Source: Mesorhizobium loti (GTDB lineage: Bacteria > Pseudomonadota > Alphaproteobacteria > Rhizobiales > Rhizobiaceae). Taken from it: a DNA stretch of 64,000 nt. Where the stretch lies: assembly GCF_003148495.1 (NCBI RefSeq), contig NZ_QGGH01000015.1:60113-124112 (forward strand), in the 5' to 3' direction. The translations under genes and the position numbers were made by a program. The notes under the pieces are model-generated. The model saw nothing but the letters and a program-made list of their open reading frames with translations, was not told where the DNA came from and made no database searches. Below, one piece after another: positions 44,517-52,553 of this stretch; the stretch's first letter is position 1; each line of letters starts with the position of its first letter.

Positions 44517-44840
44517 TAGCCTATCGTGATTTCGACCAGATTTGGGCGGCAATCAAAGCCGAGGATGCCGAAGCTTTACTCGCTACCACTGGCTGCCCGA
44601 AGGCCACTCCCAGACCATAGGCACAAACACTGGCCGGGCTTAACCAACATATCGTCGAGACGCCGGCCCGCGCCCTGGAGGATCGCTCGGTTGACAGCTT
44701 TCGAGCGCTTGCCGTTCGTGCGCCAAATGCCGAGCGGGCTGCACTGCGCTGACCAACTTTTTCGGAATCGCGGAATTTCCGACCTATAGCCAGCCGATCA
44801 AGAAGGTCATGCGGTTCGGGGCGCTGGGTCGGCCTAGCTG
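44517..44840 (+). pseudogene. Decayed coding stretch, possible lost C-terminus of the cupin-MetRS gene
   Basis: Coherent coding pieces continue past the stop at 44514-44516 but in shifted frames: IAYRDFDQIWAAIKAEDAEALLATTG, a TAG, then LNQHIVETPARALEDRSVDSFRALAVRAPNAERA, a frameshift, and LTNFFGIAEFPTYSQPIKKVMRFG. Together about 105 codons with three disruptions. They could be the helical C-terminal part of the preceding protein or a separate small gene; I cannot tell which. Confidence 0.5.
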
Positions 44841-44981
44841 TGCGCGCCCGCGCTTCGCCGGCGGCGAATGATGCTAGATGAGCCGACGCCAACATTACCG
44901 CAGGGCAGACAGCCAAGCAGCTCTCGCCCTCAAGCGTCTGACGCATGATGCGTGTCCAAATGCTGACAGCAGCAGAAAACA

Positions 44982-44997
44982 TGTCGGGTTCAAAACA
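44982..44997 (+). promoter_or_regulatory. NifA upstream activator site
   Basis: TGTCGGGTTCAAAACA is an exact TGT-N10-ACA site, 64 bases upstream of a sigma-54 promoter, the same spacing as in copy 1. Confidence 0.83.
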
Positions 44998-45061
44998 ACC
45001 GGCCGTCTTGGGCTTGTAAGGTTTCGAGGCAGAATCATGCATTTACTGCGGGGCAACGCGC

Positions 45062-45077
45062 TGGCATGACGTTTGCT
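45062..45077 (+). promoter_or_regulatory. Sigma-54 promoter
   Basis: TGGCATGACGTTTGCT matches the consensus with one change (C to T at the sixth base). The segment ATGACGTTTGCTG is repeated in tandem just after it. It would transcribe the redoxin remnant and probably the nif-associated genes to 46.6 kb. Confidence 0.78.
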
Positions 45078-45212
45078 GCATGACGTTTGCTGGTTGAGAT
45101 CGGCAATACTGAGTGAGGGCTGATCGCATGAGAACACTTTGATGGTCTCCTAACCGGTGTGTTCCGTTCTGAGAGAACCAGCTCGCGCATAAACGTCAGG
45201 AAAGGTGTGGGA

Positions 45213-45323
45213 ATGGAGAACAACATGTTGCGTAGAGAGTCCCCGGCTCCTCTGATCAAAGTGGACGACTGGCTGCGTGGCTAACCTCTCACGAACTTTC
45301 AGCCCGGCAAGGTGTCTGGATGA
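45213..45323 (+). pseudogene. Redoxin (TlpA/AhpC-like) N-terminal remnant
   Basis: Reads MENNMLRRESPAPLIKVDDWLRG, an in-frame TAA, then PLTNFQPGKV, the opening of thioredoxin-like proteins of the form DDWLRGxPLTNFQPGKVY. The stop replaces one residue and the catalytic part is absent. It stands 130 bases behind the sigma-54 promoter at 45062, so a NifA-regulated redoxin gene was probably lost here. Confidence 0.68.
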
Positions 45324-45579
45324 CAAGTGGAATGGAACCCTGATCAATTCGCCCATTTTCTGCGGCGCGCCCGCAGTAACTGTGTTCATGGAGCACAGGG
45401 TCGACGGTTTGGTCCAGATCAGGGCTCGGACCTTAGACTTCCAACCGAATAGCCGCGGCGGCGATATTCGACGCGAATTTGGCCCGTCGTTGAAGACGTC
45501 ACAGTCCAGGACCTGTTCAAGGTCGGCCATAGGGGCAGCATTTACGTGGAATCGGCCTGGCGAGGCCGGACGTCGGCTG

Positions 45580-45642
45580 CGTAAGCGAGCCCGAAGTCGG
45601 CGTTACCAAAAGCAGAAATTCTCCGTTGAGGACGAGATCTGA
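45580..45642 (+). pseudogene. 3' end remnant of a second nifX copy
   Basis: The stretch ending CTCCGTTGAGGACGAGATCTGA parallels the end of nifX at 31510-31574 (CTTCGAGGATGAGGACTGA), with small deletions. The spacer to the next ATG is also similar. It marks the left limit of a partial duplication of the nifX region. Confidence 0.6.
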
Positions 45643-45657
45643 AATTGAGGAAACGAA

Positions 45658-46065
45658 ATGTCTCACGCAGCGCTTGGCCCTGCCGTCAACAAGGATGGCG
45701 AGGCCCTTGCCCGCCCGTTCGTCAAATGCCTCCTGCGGCTGATCCGTGCTCAGGATTTCCACGGCTCATGCCAACGGAAATCGGACACCGGGCTGCTGGC
45801 CGATTTCATTGTCACCGAGGAACTGCGCCGGAATATCCACTCATTGGCAATCCGGATCCGGACGTGCTGTGGAGACTCGACATGTCGGAGCTGGCGATCG
45901 AGGAGCGCTCAGGCGTGATGACATTGTCAACAACAGGAATCAAACGTCTGTCGAGACGTCTACCGATTCGGCTTCGAGACTCTCCGGAAACTCGCGGATA
46001 CCGGCGCGAAACTGGTCGGCGATGTGACTGCAGCTATTGCCTATCCCGAAGTGGCGCGGGCGTGA
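45658..46065 (+). pseudogene. Second, broken copy of the NifX-associated DUF269 gene
   Basis: Begins MSHAALGPAVNKDGEALARPFVKCLLRLIRAQDFHGSCQRKSDTGLLADFIVTEELRR, collinear with the intact gene at 31592. A frameshift near 45838 moves it to IGNPDPDVLWRLD, six codons are missing before LAIEERSG, and about 20 more codons are lost further on. Clearly non-functional; the intact copy is 14 kb upstream. Confidence 0.85.
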
Positions 46066-46090
46066 AGAAACCCATTTTCGAGGAAGGATC

Positions 46091-46294
46091 ATGTCAAACC
46101 TGGATGAGATGGCGAAGAAAGTCCGAAAGCTTCAACTGCGCGCGGCAATTGCCAAGACGAACTTGCGCGACCTTGCCGAGGGTCTCCCGGTCAAATGGAT
46201 TGAGATAGAGGAAGTCGCCGAGAAAACGCATGCCGTTTATGCCGAGTTGGATGGTGCCAGGAGAGAGCTTGCCAAAATGAAGACTTTGCGATGA
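46091..46294 (+). CDS. Small nif-associated protein (CCE_0567/DUF683 family)
   Basis: A 67-residue, highly charged helical protein beginning MSNLDEMAKKVRKLQLRAAIAKTNLRDLAEGLP. This family is normally encoded between the DUF269 gene and fdxB in nif clusters. The ATG follows GAGGAAGGATC. It overlaps fdxB by ATGA. Its counterpart behind the intact nifX gene has been replaced by the response regulator. Exact function unknown. Confidence 0.85.
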   Translation: MSNLDEMAKKVRKLQLRAAIAKTNLRDLAEGLPVKWIEIEEVAEKTHAVYAELDGARRELAKMKTLR

Positions 46295-46608
46295 GGAGCA
46301 CATTCATCAGCCGCGACGGCTCCATATGGGTGCCGGAATATCTGATCGCTATCGATGGCAAGATCTGTATCGGCTGCGGCCGCTGCTTCAAAGTCTGCTC
46401 GCGCGAGGTCATGCATCTTTACGGCGTCGATGACGCGGGTGAAATCCTCGGCGCCTGCGACGCCGATGACGACGATTTCGACGGTGAGCTCAATCGTATG
46501 ATCATGGTTGTCGACCATGCCGGCCGCTGCATTGGCTGCGGAGCCTGCGGCCGCGTCTGCCCAAAGAACTGCCAGACCCATGTCTCGGCCGACCAGATCG
46601 CAGCATGA
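46291..46608 (+). CDS. fdxB: Nif-specific ferredoxin III (FdxB)
   Basis: A 105-residue two-cluster ferredoxin. Cluster motifs are CIGCGRCFKVC and CIGCGACGRVCPKNC, separated by an acidic loop (DADDDDFDGE) typical of nif ferredoxin III. It probably donates electrons during nitrogen fixation. It overlaps the small gene before it. Confidence 0.95.
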   Translation: MRSTFISRDGSIWVPEYLIAIDGKICIGCGRCFKVCSREVMHLYGVDDAGEILGACDADDDDFDGELNRMIMVVDHAGRCIGCGACGRVCPKNCQTHVSADQIAA

Positions 46609-46645
46609 GCTGCATGATTTGACGAGACAAAATCAGGAGAACGGC

Positions 46646-46966
46646 ATGCGCTTCATCATCTTTTGTCGGCTCCTCGGGCTGGTCCTGTGCGGCAACGCTG
46701 TGACGGTTTACTTCGCCTCGCATTCGTTCCGTCTAGCAGTCGTCACGACGCTGGGCTGTTCGCTACTTCTTCAGCTGGGCTATTTCGCAAGTGTGCTCTT
46801 TCTGATTTGGCGATCCAGCTGCGCTGGCAAAACCGGGCAAGAAGCTGAGCTTGTCGATAGGTCCCAGGAAGTTCGGTACCAGTCGAGCGACGATGAGCAT
46901 TGGAATGAAACTCAAGATGTGCCACAGCGCAATCTAACGCTGGGCATATCGCTGCTCCTCCCTTGA
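46646..46966 (+). CDS. SyrA-like exopolysaccharide production repressor
   Basis: A 106-residue protein: MRFIIFCRLLGLVLCGNAVTVYFASHS, then a second membrane segment ending LLQLGYFASVLFLIWRS, the two-helix pattern of the SyrA/ExoX-type small membrane proteins that alter exopolysaccharide synthesis in rhizobia. AGGAG precedes the ATG at 46646. It follows fdxB by 37 bases and may share its promoter. Confidence 0.8.
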   Translation: MRFIIFCRLLGLVLCGNAVTVYFASHSFRLAVVTTLGCSLLLQLGYFASVLFLIWRSSCAGKTGQEAELVDRSQEVRYQSSDDEHWNETQDVPQRNLTLGISLLLP

Positions 46967-47065
46967 GGCGCCGTGACAAGATCAGAGCTCAGATTCGTCA
47001 CTTTTGGAGTCCAATTTTGACTCGCGGTTGGAGATCTGCGACCATCCGCTTGTCTCGGCGAGCGG

Positions 47066-47203
47066 ATGGAGGGGGATGAATTGGTGGATACGATTGCCCG
47101 TATTCGGCGCGCTTTTTATGTTCCGGGGTGGTCGGTCAAACGGATTTGCTGGGACCTTGATCTATCGCAGTGCGCAAAATCCTTGCCAGCGACGCATAGA
47201 TGA
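47066..47203 (+). pseudogene. IS21 IstA N-terminal remnant
   Basis: MEGDELVDTIARIRRAFYVPGWSVKRIC resembles the start of one IstA subgroup (IARIRRAFYVxGWSVKRICREL) and stops after 45 codons. Confidence 0.6.
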
Positions 47204-47353
47204 CGACGGCGCTGCTCGACTGGCCCACCCTATCACTACGAGATCGAGACCGGAAATGAGTCTTCGCGCTTCAAGACCCCGCCTGACGCGCCCCCACCGC
47301 CAAACAATCTGCACTCGCCCGGCTGCGCAACCCCGACCAGCTCCGCCCGGCGA
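47204..47353 (+). pseudogene. IS21 IstB C-terminal remnant and right-end sequence
   Basis: TTALLDWPT, a frameshift, and YHYEIETGNESSRFKT correspond to the IstB end TTALLDRLTHHCDIIETGNESWRFK. The downstream 40 bases (GCGCAACCCCGACCAGCTCC, then GCCCGGCGAGCGCT) recur at about 60388-60426 behind another IstB end, marking the same IS type. Confidence 0.65.
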
Positions 47354-47543
47354 GCGCTCCTCGTCGCGCCTATGCAAGGGGGGTCAATATTTGACGCTTT
47401 TGGGGAAAATTCGAGCGGCATTGACAGTTCGAGGCCAAGACCCAGTTCGCCGTCGTCTTCGGCGAAAGGTTCGTCAGCCAATGACGAGATCGGCCTCGCG
47501 CACAGAATTCCTGACAGTCCCTTCGTTCGCATCCGACGCAAAC

Positions 47544-47985
47544 TGCATTATCTCTGGCGAGCTATAGCGCGACGATCAGCATGGCAACGTGCTCGACGTC
47601 TTGGTCCAAAGTCGCCGTAACACCAGGGCGGCCAAGCGCTTCTTTCGCAAGCTGCTGAAGAGTTTGTGCTACGCGCCCAGAGTGATCGTGACAGATAAAC
47701 TCGGGTCCTATGGTGCCGCGAAACGTGAGATCCTGCCGGGCGAGGAACATCGGCAGAGCCGGTTGTCAACAATCGCTGTGAGGTATCGCACCAACCGACC
47801 CGGCGGCGGGAACGCCACATGAGGCGGTTCAAATCAGCCGGACATGCGCAGCAGTTCCTCGCCACTCACACTCCGATCCACAACTACTTCCAGCTCTGCC
47901 ATCATCGTCTATCGGCCTGTGAGTACCGAGCTGCTCGTGATCGCGCCTACCTCACCTGGCGCGATGCGACTGGTGTTGCCCTCGT
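47544..47985 (+). pseudogene. IS6-family transposase, C-terminal remnant
   Basis: KLHYLWRAI, then DQHGNVLDVLVQSRRNTRAAKRFFRKLLKSLCYAPRVIVTDKLGSYGAAKREILPGEEHRQSRL is the catalytic region of IS6-type transposases. A frameshift near 47765 leads to NNRCEVSHQPTRRRERHMRRFKSAGHAQQFL and the C-terminus CEYRAARDRAYLTWRDATGVALVG. The N-terminal third is missing. Confidence 0.85.
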
Positions 47986-48219
47986 GGGCTGATGTGTACT
48001 CGCGTGACGGCTTCTCCCGCGGCAGCTTTGCCTCGCCGTCGCCAAGGTGACAGTATCGAGCCTTGCCCAAGATTGCTGGGTTGAACCCATCTCGTTCATT
48101 GCGTTCCGAACGAAAGCTCCATCGACACCATTGCTTCGTATTGCAAACTGGCAATCGCGCCGACATCCGACATGGTGCTCATTCATGAAGTCTGGCAGCT
48201 GGGTTCATCGAAACCCAGA

Positions 48220-49527
48220 TCATTCGTCACGAAATGCGCGCTCGATCTGATCCACCAGTGGCTTCGTAAGATAGCTCAATACCGTTCGGTCTCCTGTTTG
48301 GATGAAAGCTTCCACGGGCATGCCAGGGATTAATTTTTGTTCCAGATTTCCGCTTTCGCCATCGGCGAGCGAAATCCTCGCAATGTAATAGCCCTGACCA
48401 GTTCGAGGCTCGGCAATCAGGTCTGCAGAGATTCGGGAGACAACTCCCCGCAATTCAGGCGTCGTACGTTGATTGAAAGCAGAAAACCTTAAATGCGCCT
48501 CTTGCCCTACATGGATTTGATCAATGTCTTGGGGAAGCAACCGTACTTCCACCACCAAGTCATCAGCATCCGGAACGATCTGCATCAGCGTTTCGCCCGG
48601 GGCGGCGACACCATCGACCGTGTGAACCGCAAGCTCGTGGACGTACCCTGCTTGGGGAGCCCTTATGTCAATTCTGCGGAGTTGATCTTCGGCTGCAATG
48701 CGTGCTTCCAAAAGTTCGGCGACTTTCGAGCGAACCTCAGCAAGCTCTCGCGCTGCTTGTGTCCGAGCTTCATGGTCCACTTGAGAAATTTTTAGCTCGG
48801 TTTCGGCAATGGCGCCCCTGGTGCGCGCTATGTCAGTGATAATGGATGCGGTTTCGCCTTCCAGACGCGCCTTTTCACGCTCCAGAGGAACCATCTCCTG
48901 AACAGTCGTCAGCTTCTGGTCGAAAAGCTTATGCTTGCTTTCAAGCTGCTTCTCCAAGTAGTTAATTTGTTTTTTGCTGGCAGAGGCTCGCTCTTTCAGC
49001 CCTTGTATCTGCTGTTGCATCTGCAACTCCTGCTCGAAGAGCTGAGCCTTCATGCCCTTATCGCCATTCGTGCGGGTTTCGAAGAGCTTCAGCTCTCCTG
49101 ATAGGAACGCCTCCACCTCTGGTTCTGATACTCGTACGCGGAGGTCAGCAGGTATCACAATCTCTTTTTGGCCCGCCAGTTCGGCTTCCAATCGAGCTCG
49201 CCGAGCTGCAAGTTCGTCAAGCTGGTTATTAATAATCGCCAGATTTCCCCGTGCCTGCGTCCCATCAAGGCGTATTACGATGTCACCCGCTTCTACCCTG
49301 TCGCCGTCTCGCACACGTATCTCGCCAATCACTCCGCCAGCGGGATGCTGAACTTTCTTTATACTGCTATCCACAACGAGAACTCCCACGGCGATTACGG
49401 CCCCCGAGAACTCTGTAGTAGAGGCCCATCCACCCACGCCGCCCAAAAGCAGCACGATCGCCGAGAACCCAGCAATTAGATGTCGCTTGATCGATTGCGA
49501 GGTTTTGCCCCATGGCCTGACCATCAA
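48220..49527 (-). CDS. HlyD-family periplasmic adaptor of a type I secretion system (PrsE/PrtE type)
   Basis: A 435-residue membrane-fusion protein: one membrane segment near residues 17-40 (HLIAGFSAIVLLLGGVGGWAS), a lipoyl-like half QHPAGGVIGEIRVRDGDRVEAGD, a long coiled-coil middle, and the C-terminal GMPVEAFIQTGDRTVLSYLTKPL typical of type I adaptors. It connects the inner-membrane ABC exporter to an outer-membrane channel. It lies 24 bases behind the exporter gene. No outer-membrane TolC is encoded nearby, so a shared one is probably used. Confidence 0.93.
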   Translation of the reverse strand: MMVRPWGKTSQSIKRHLIAGFSAIVLLLGGVGGWASTTEFSGAVIAVGVLVVDSSIKKVQHPAGGVIGEIRVRDGDRVEAGDIVIRLDGTQARGNLAIINNQLDELAARRARLEAELAGQKEIVIPADLRVRVSEPEVEAFLSGELKLFETRTNGDKGMKAQLFEQELQMQQQIQGLKERASASKKQINYLEKQLESKHKLFDQKLTTVQEMVPLEREKARLEGETASIITDIARTRGAIAETELKISQVDHEARTQAARELAEVRSKVAELLEARIAAEDQLRRIDIRAPQAGYVHELAVHTVDGVAAPGETLMQIVPDADDLVVEVRLLPQDIDQIHVGQEAHLRFSAFNQRTTPELRGVVSRISADLIAEPRTGQGYYIARISLADGESGNLEQKLIPGMPVEAFIQTGDRTVLSYLTKPLVDQIERAFRDE

Positions 49528-49551
49528 TGGGCCCCACTCTCTGCGACCACT

Positions 49552-51270
49552 CTAATGCCGCCCTCGGGTCGGTACCGCCGCCGCGTCACCAGCAGGCGCA
49601 CTCAGAACATCGCTTTTGAGCCCGAATGCGTGTTGTCGACCTTCCATCATTATTAACACGTGGTCCACACCAGCCAAGGCGCTCGGCCTGTGAGCTACGA
49701 CGATAGCTATGCCGCCTCGTTCTTTAATCTTCAGAATGGCCTTGGTAAGAGCCTCGTCACCCTCGGCATCAAGGTTTGAGTTCGGCTCATCTAAAACCAC
49801 CAAAAATGGATCGCCATATAGAGCGCGGGCGAGACCAATCCGCTGCCTCTGTCCGGCAGATAGGCCGATCCCCGCAACTCCTATAATGGTTTGGTAGCCA
49901 TCCCCCAGGCGAAGGATCAAATTGTGCACGCCCGCGGCCCGTGCTGCTGAAATGATTGCCTCATCATCGGAGCTTTCAGCGAACCGCGAGATGTTCTCGG
50001 CAATCGTGCCCGCAAATAGTTCAACCTCCTGCGGAAGGTAGCCAATATGCTGCCCCAGCGCCTCTGGTGACCACTGGTCAAGTGCTGCTCCATCAAGACG
50101 AATATCCCCGCGCATCGGACGCCATACACCCACAATCGCCCGAGCCAGTGAGGACTTGCCCGAAGCGCTAGGGCCGATGATGCCCAATCCTTGGCCCGCT
50201 CGTAGTTCGAAACTAGCTTCCTGGACTGCTAGTCTACTGGCTCCAGGAGGCGCCACAGAAATCTTTTGTACCGACAAAGCCGTCACAGGTTTCGGTAACC
50301 GGGTGGGCTGAGGTTTCAGGGGAAGAGCCTGCAAGAGGTGGGAGAGACGCTGCCAGCCTTGCCGAGCCCCTACGAAACCTTTCCAATTTGCGATTGCACG
50401 TTCGACGGGAGCAAGTGCTCGGGCGCTCAGGATTGATGCGGCAGTTATTATTCCAACACTTGCTTGGCTATTGACGACCAGGTAGGCGCCCAAAGCAAGC
50501 ACGCCCGACTGCAGCATCATCCTAAGAGATTTCGACAGCCCCCCTAACCCTGTCGCAACATCAGAGGCGCGCTGCTGGAAATCCATATAGCTTTCATTTG
50601 CAGCGCTCCAACGGCTTCCTACGCGCTTGGCCATTCCCATCGCGCGAACGACTTCAGCGTTGCGCCTGTTTGCTCCTGCAATGGAATTTCTGATGGTTCC
50701 GAATTCGGCTGTCTTGCGCGATGGCTCTCGAGTGAGCCGCTCGGTCATAAGCGTGACAAACACCAGAAGCAGAGCCCCGACCAGGACCGCGCTGCCTATC
50801 CACGCATGAAACATAAAGCAGATGCCAACGTAGAGCGGCAACCAAGGCAAATCGAATAAAGCTCCCGGTCCCCCACCGGAAAGAAAGCCGCGTATTTGAT
50901 CCAGGTCACGAAGAGGCTGAAGACCATCTCCCGTCTCGCCGTTCACGAGCGGCAGGCCAATCAGCGTCTCGTGCACCCTCCCACTCAACCTCTCGTCAAG
51001 AAGTCGGCCGACGCGCGTAAACAGGCGTGCGCGGACCACATCCAGCCAGCCTTGGAAAAGGAAAAGACCGCCAGCAAGAATTACGAGACCAACAAGCGTT
51101 GGCACGCTACGACTTGGCAGAACCCGGTCATAAACCTCGAGCATGAAAAACGCGCCGGTCAAGTGTAGCAAGCTGATGACTCCGCTCATCGCCGCAGTGC
51201 CTGCCAATGCCCAACGACAGGCGGCGATAGCTTCGCGAAGCTGCGAACCGGTTGCATGCTTGTTCGGCAT
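49552..51270 (-). CDS. Type I secretion ABC exporter (PrsD/PrtD type)
   Basis: A 572-residue exporter with an N-terminal membrane domain (GVISLLHLTGAFFMLEVYDRVLPSRS) and an ATPase domain: Walker A GPSASGKSS, signature LSAGQRQRIGLARAL, Walker B FLVVLDEPNSNLD. It exports RTX-type proteins lacking a cleaved signal. The ATG at 51270 begins the family-typical start; the in-frame extension up to 51564 is unlike the family. A 348-base gap with no gene separates it from the RTX gene upstream. Confidence 0.93.
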   Translation of the reverse strand: MPNKHATGSQLREAIAACRWALAGTAAMSGVISLLHLTGAFFMLEVYDRVLPSRSVPTLVGLVILAGGLFLFQGWLDVVRARLFTRVGRLLDERLSGRVHETLIGLPLVNGETGDGLQPLRDLDQIRGFLSGGGPGALFDLPWLPLYVGICFMFHAWIGSAVLVGALLLVFVTLMTERLTREPSRKTAEFGTIRNSIAGANRRNAEVVRAMGMAKRVGSRWSAANESYMDFQQRASDVATGLGGLSKSLRMMLQSGVLALGAYLVVNSQASVGIITAASILSARALAPVERAIANWKGFVGARQGWQRLSHLLQALPLKPQPTRLPKPVTALSVQKISVAPPGASRLAVQEASFELRAGQGLGIIGPSASGKSSLARAIVGVWRPMRGDIRLDGAALDQWSPEALGQHIGYLPQEVELFAGTIAENISRFAESSDDEAIISAARAAGVHNLILRLGDGYQTIIGVAGIGLSAGQRQRIGLARALYGDPFLVVLDEPNSNLDAEGDEALTKAILKIKERGGIAIVVAHRPSALAGVDHVLIMMEGRQHAFGLKSDVLSAPAGDAAAVPTRGRH

Positions 51271-51618
51271 TAATGGTATCCGTCGACGCTGGAGAAGGAG
51301 TGCGGCGCTGAGGGAAATCCCCTTGACATTACCCTCCAGCCCAGCAGATGGCGCTGACTCAGATGAACCTGCAGCTCCAGCGCGTGGGGACCGACAGCTC
51401 CGGCCACGGGGCTGCGCAGCATCCAGATCAGGGTTGCACCGCCCCGGCAGCCCCTGATCGATATGGGACCTATGGCTCGCGCCAACGCGAAACCTTTCGT
51501 TGATGCGAGCCTCGTGGCAACCCCTCCAGAGTCGCCATGGCAAAGGCATGGCCTCCCGACGCACGTCCGTCCACGATGGACGACTGGGCCCGGAGGCCGG
51601 AGCCTCCTCCTTGCGCCG
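51271..51618. other. Gap between RTX gene and exporter gene
   Basis: No separate gene recognised. The frame of the exporter stays open through most of it but with no family resemblance. It may hold an mRNA hairpin that gives more cargo than exporter; I did not identify a clear one. Confidence 0.45.
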
Positions 51619-52401
51619 TCAGAAGAGCAAGAAATAAAGTTCTGGGTGGTCGTGAACGTCCTCAGCCTTGACATCGAAGAGCCGGATCGAGTTGTCATTG
51701 CCGAGGTCGACAACCGTGTCGCCGTGGTCTTCGTGACTGGCGTAAGCGAGGTCGGCGAGCGTCTTGATGTTGGTGCCGTTGATCCCCTTGTTGACCTTGA
51801 GGATGTCCTCGCCAGGCTTGAAGTCCTGAACTTCATCTTCTTTGCCGCTGCCGCTCAGGAATATGAACTTGTCGTGGCCCAAACCGCCATTGAGCTTATC
51901 GACTCCGTCGCCGCCCAGCAGCAAGTCGTCGCCGTCCGCGCCAGAGAGCGCATCGTCTCCGCCGCCCCCCAGCAGGATGTCGTTCCCTTGGCCGCCAAAG
52001 AGATTATCGTGTCCGCCGTCGCCAAACAGGCTGTCGTTCCCCCCGGCGCCGGTGAGCACATCGTCCTGGGCGCCGCCCGTCAGGACGTCGTCCCCTTTTC
52101 CGCCCGTCTTAACCATCCCGGGTTGGGGTTCATGTCCAGGGTCGATGTCGGGATCAGGGTCAGGGTCAGGGTCGGGATCAGCGCCCCCGGAAAGGTCAGG
52201 GCCAAGAACAAGTTTAGGGTCCCCGGGACCAACAAATCGTTCAGGGTCGGTCTCGGGATCAGGGCCGCCTCCCGTGACCAACTGGGGGACGACGGCATCT
52301 CCACCGGCATGACGGTCGAGAGCGTAATTGCCGAAGATCACGTCCGATCCAAATGTCGTGCGCAAGATCTCGCCAAGGTCTGCGCCATTAATCGTAGCCA
52401 T
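51619..52401 (-). CDS. RTX calcium-binding secreted protein, NodO-like
   Basis: A 260-residue acidic protein with no N-terminal signal. Residues 1-75 are unique, 76-88 are an Asp-Pro run, and about 100-180 hold nine GGxGxDxLx nonapeptides (GGKGDDVLT, GGQGNDILL, GGDGVDKLN and others) that form a calcium beta-roll. The tail ends ELYFLLF, an acidic/hydrophobic C-terminus suited to type I export. A strong ribosome site (AGGAGA) and an upstream nod-box indicate nodulation-gene control. By size, repeats and regulation it resembles rhizobial NodO, a secreted pore-forming nodulation protein; the sequence outside the repeats was not compared. Confidence 0.9.
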   Translation of the reverse strand: MATINGADLGEILRTTFGSDVIFGNYALDRHAGGDAVVPQLVTGGGPDPETDPERFVGPGDPKLVLGPDLSGGADPDPDPDPDPDIDPGHEPQPGMVKTGGKGDDVLTGGAQDDVLTGAGGNDSLFGDGGHDNLFGGQGNDILLGGGGDDALSGADGDDLLLGGDGVDKLNGGLGHDKFIFLSGSGKEDEVQDFKPGEDILKVNKGINGTNIKTLADLAYASHEDHGDTVVDLGNDNSIRLFDVKAEDVHDHPELYFLLF

Positions 52402-52553
52402 GCCTATCTCCTTGTTAGGTCCGCCAGCCGAGAGGCCGCACTGTTTACGGCCGGCCCCGGAGGGGCGGACGGATCAACCATTGAGGACGCTGTGAGCGCG
52501 CCAAGGTGGGAGCCATCACGAACTCCCATGCAGCCCTGATGGAGTATTCCGGA

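Larger units (their letters stand above)
44860..45130 (+). repeat. NifA/sigma-54 promoter-module repeat, copy 2
   Basis: Alignable with 37100-37345 over about 250 bases. It carries its own NifA site and -24/-12 element, and faces a broken redoxin-like gene and the nifX-DUF269 partial copy. Confidence 0.8.

Noticed and set aside
51463..52539. A 358-codon plus-strand frame over the RTX gene
   Set aside because: It is the antisense of the RTX repeats; the regular repeat DNA keeps the opposite strand open.
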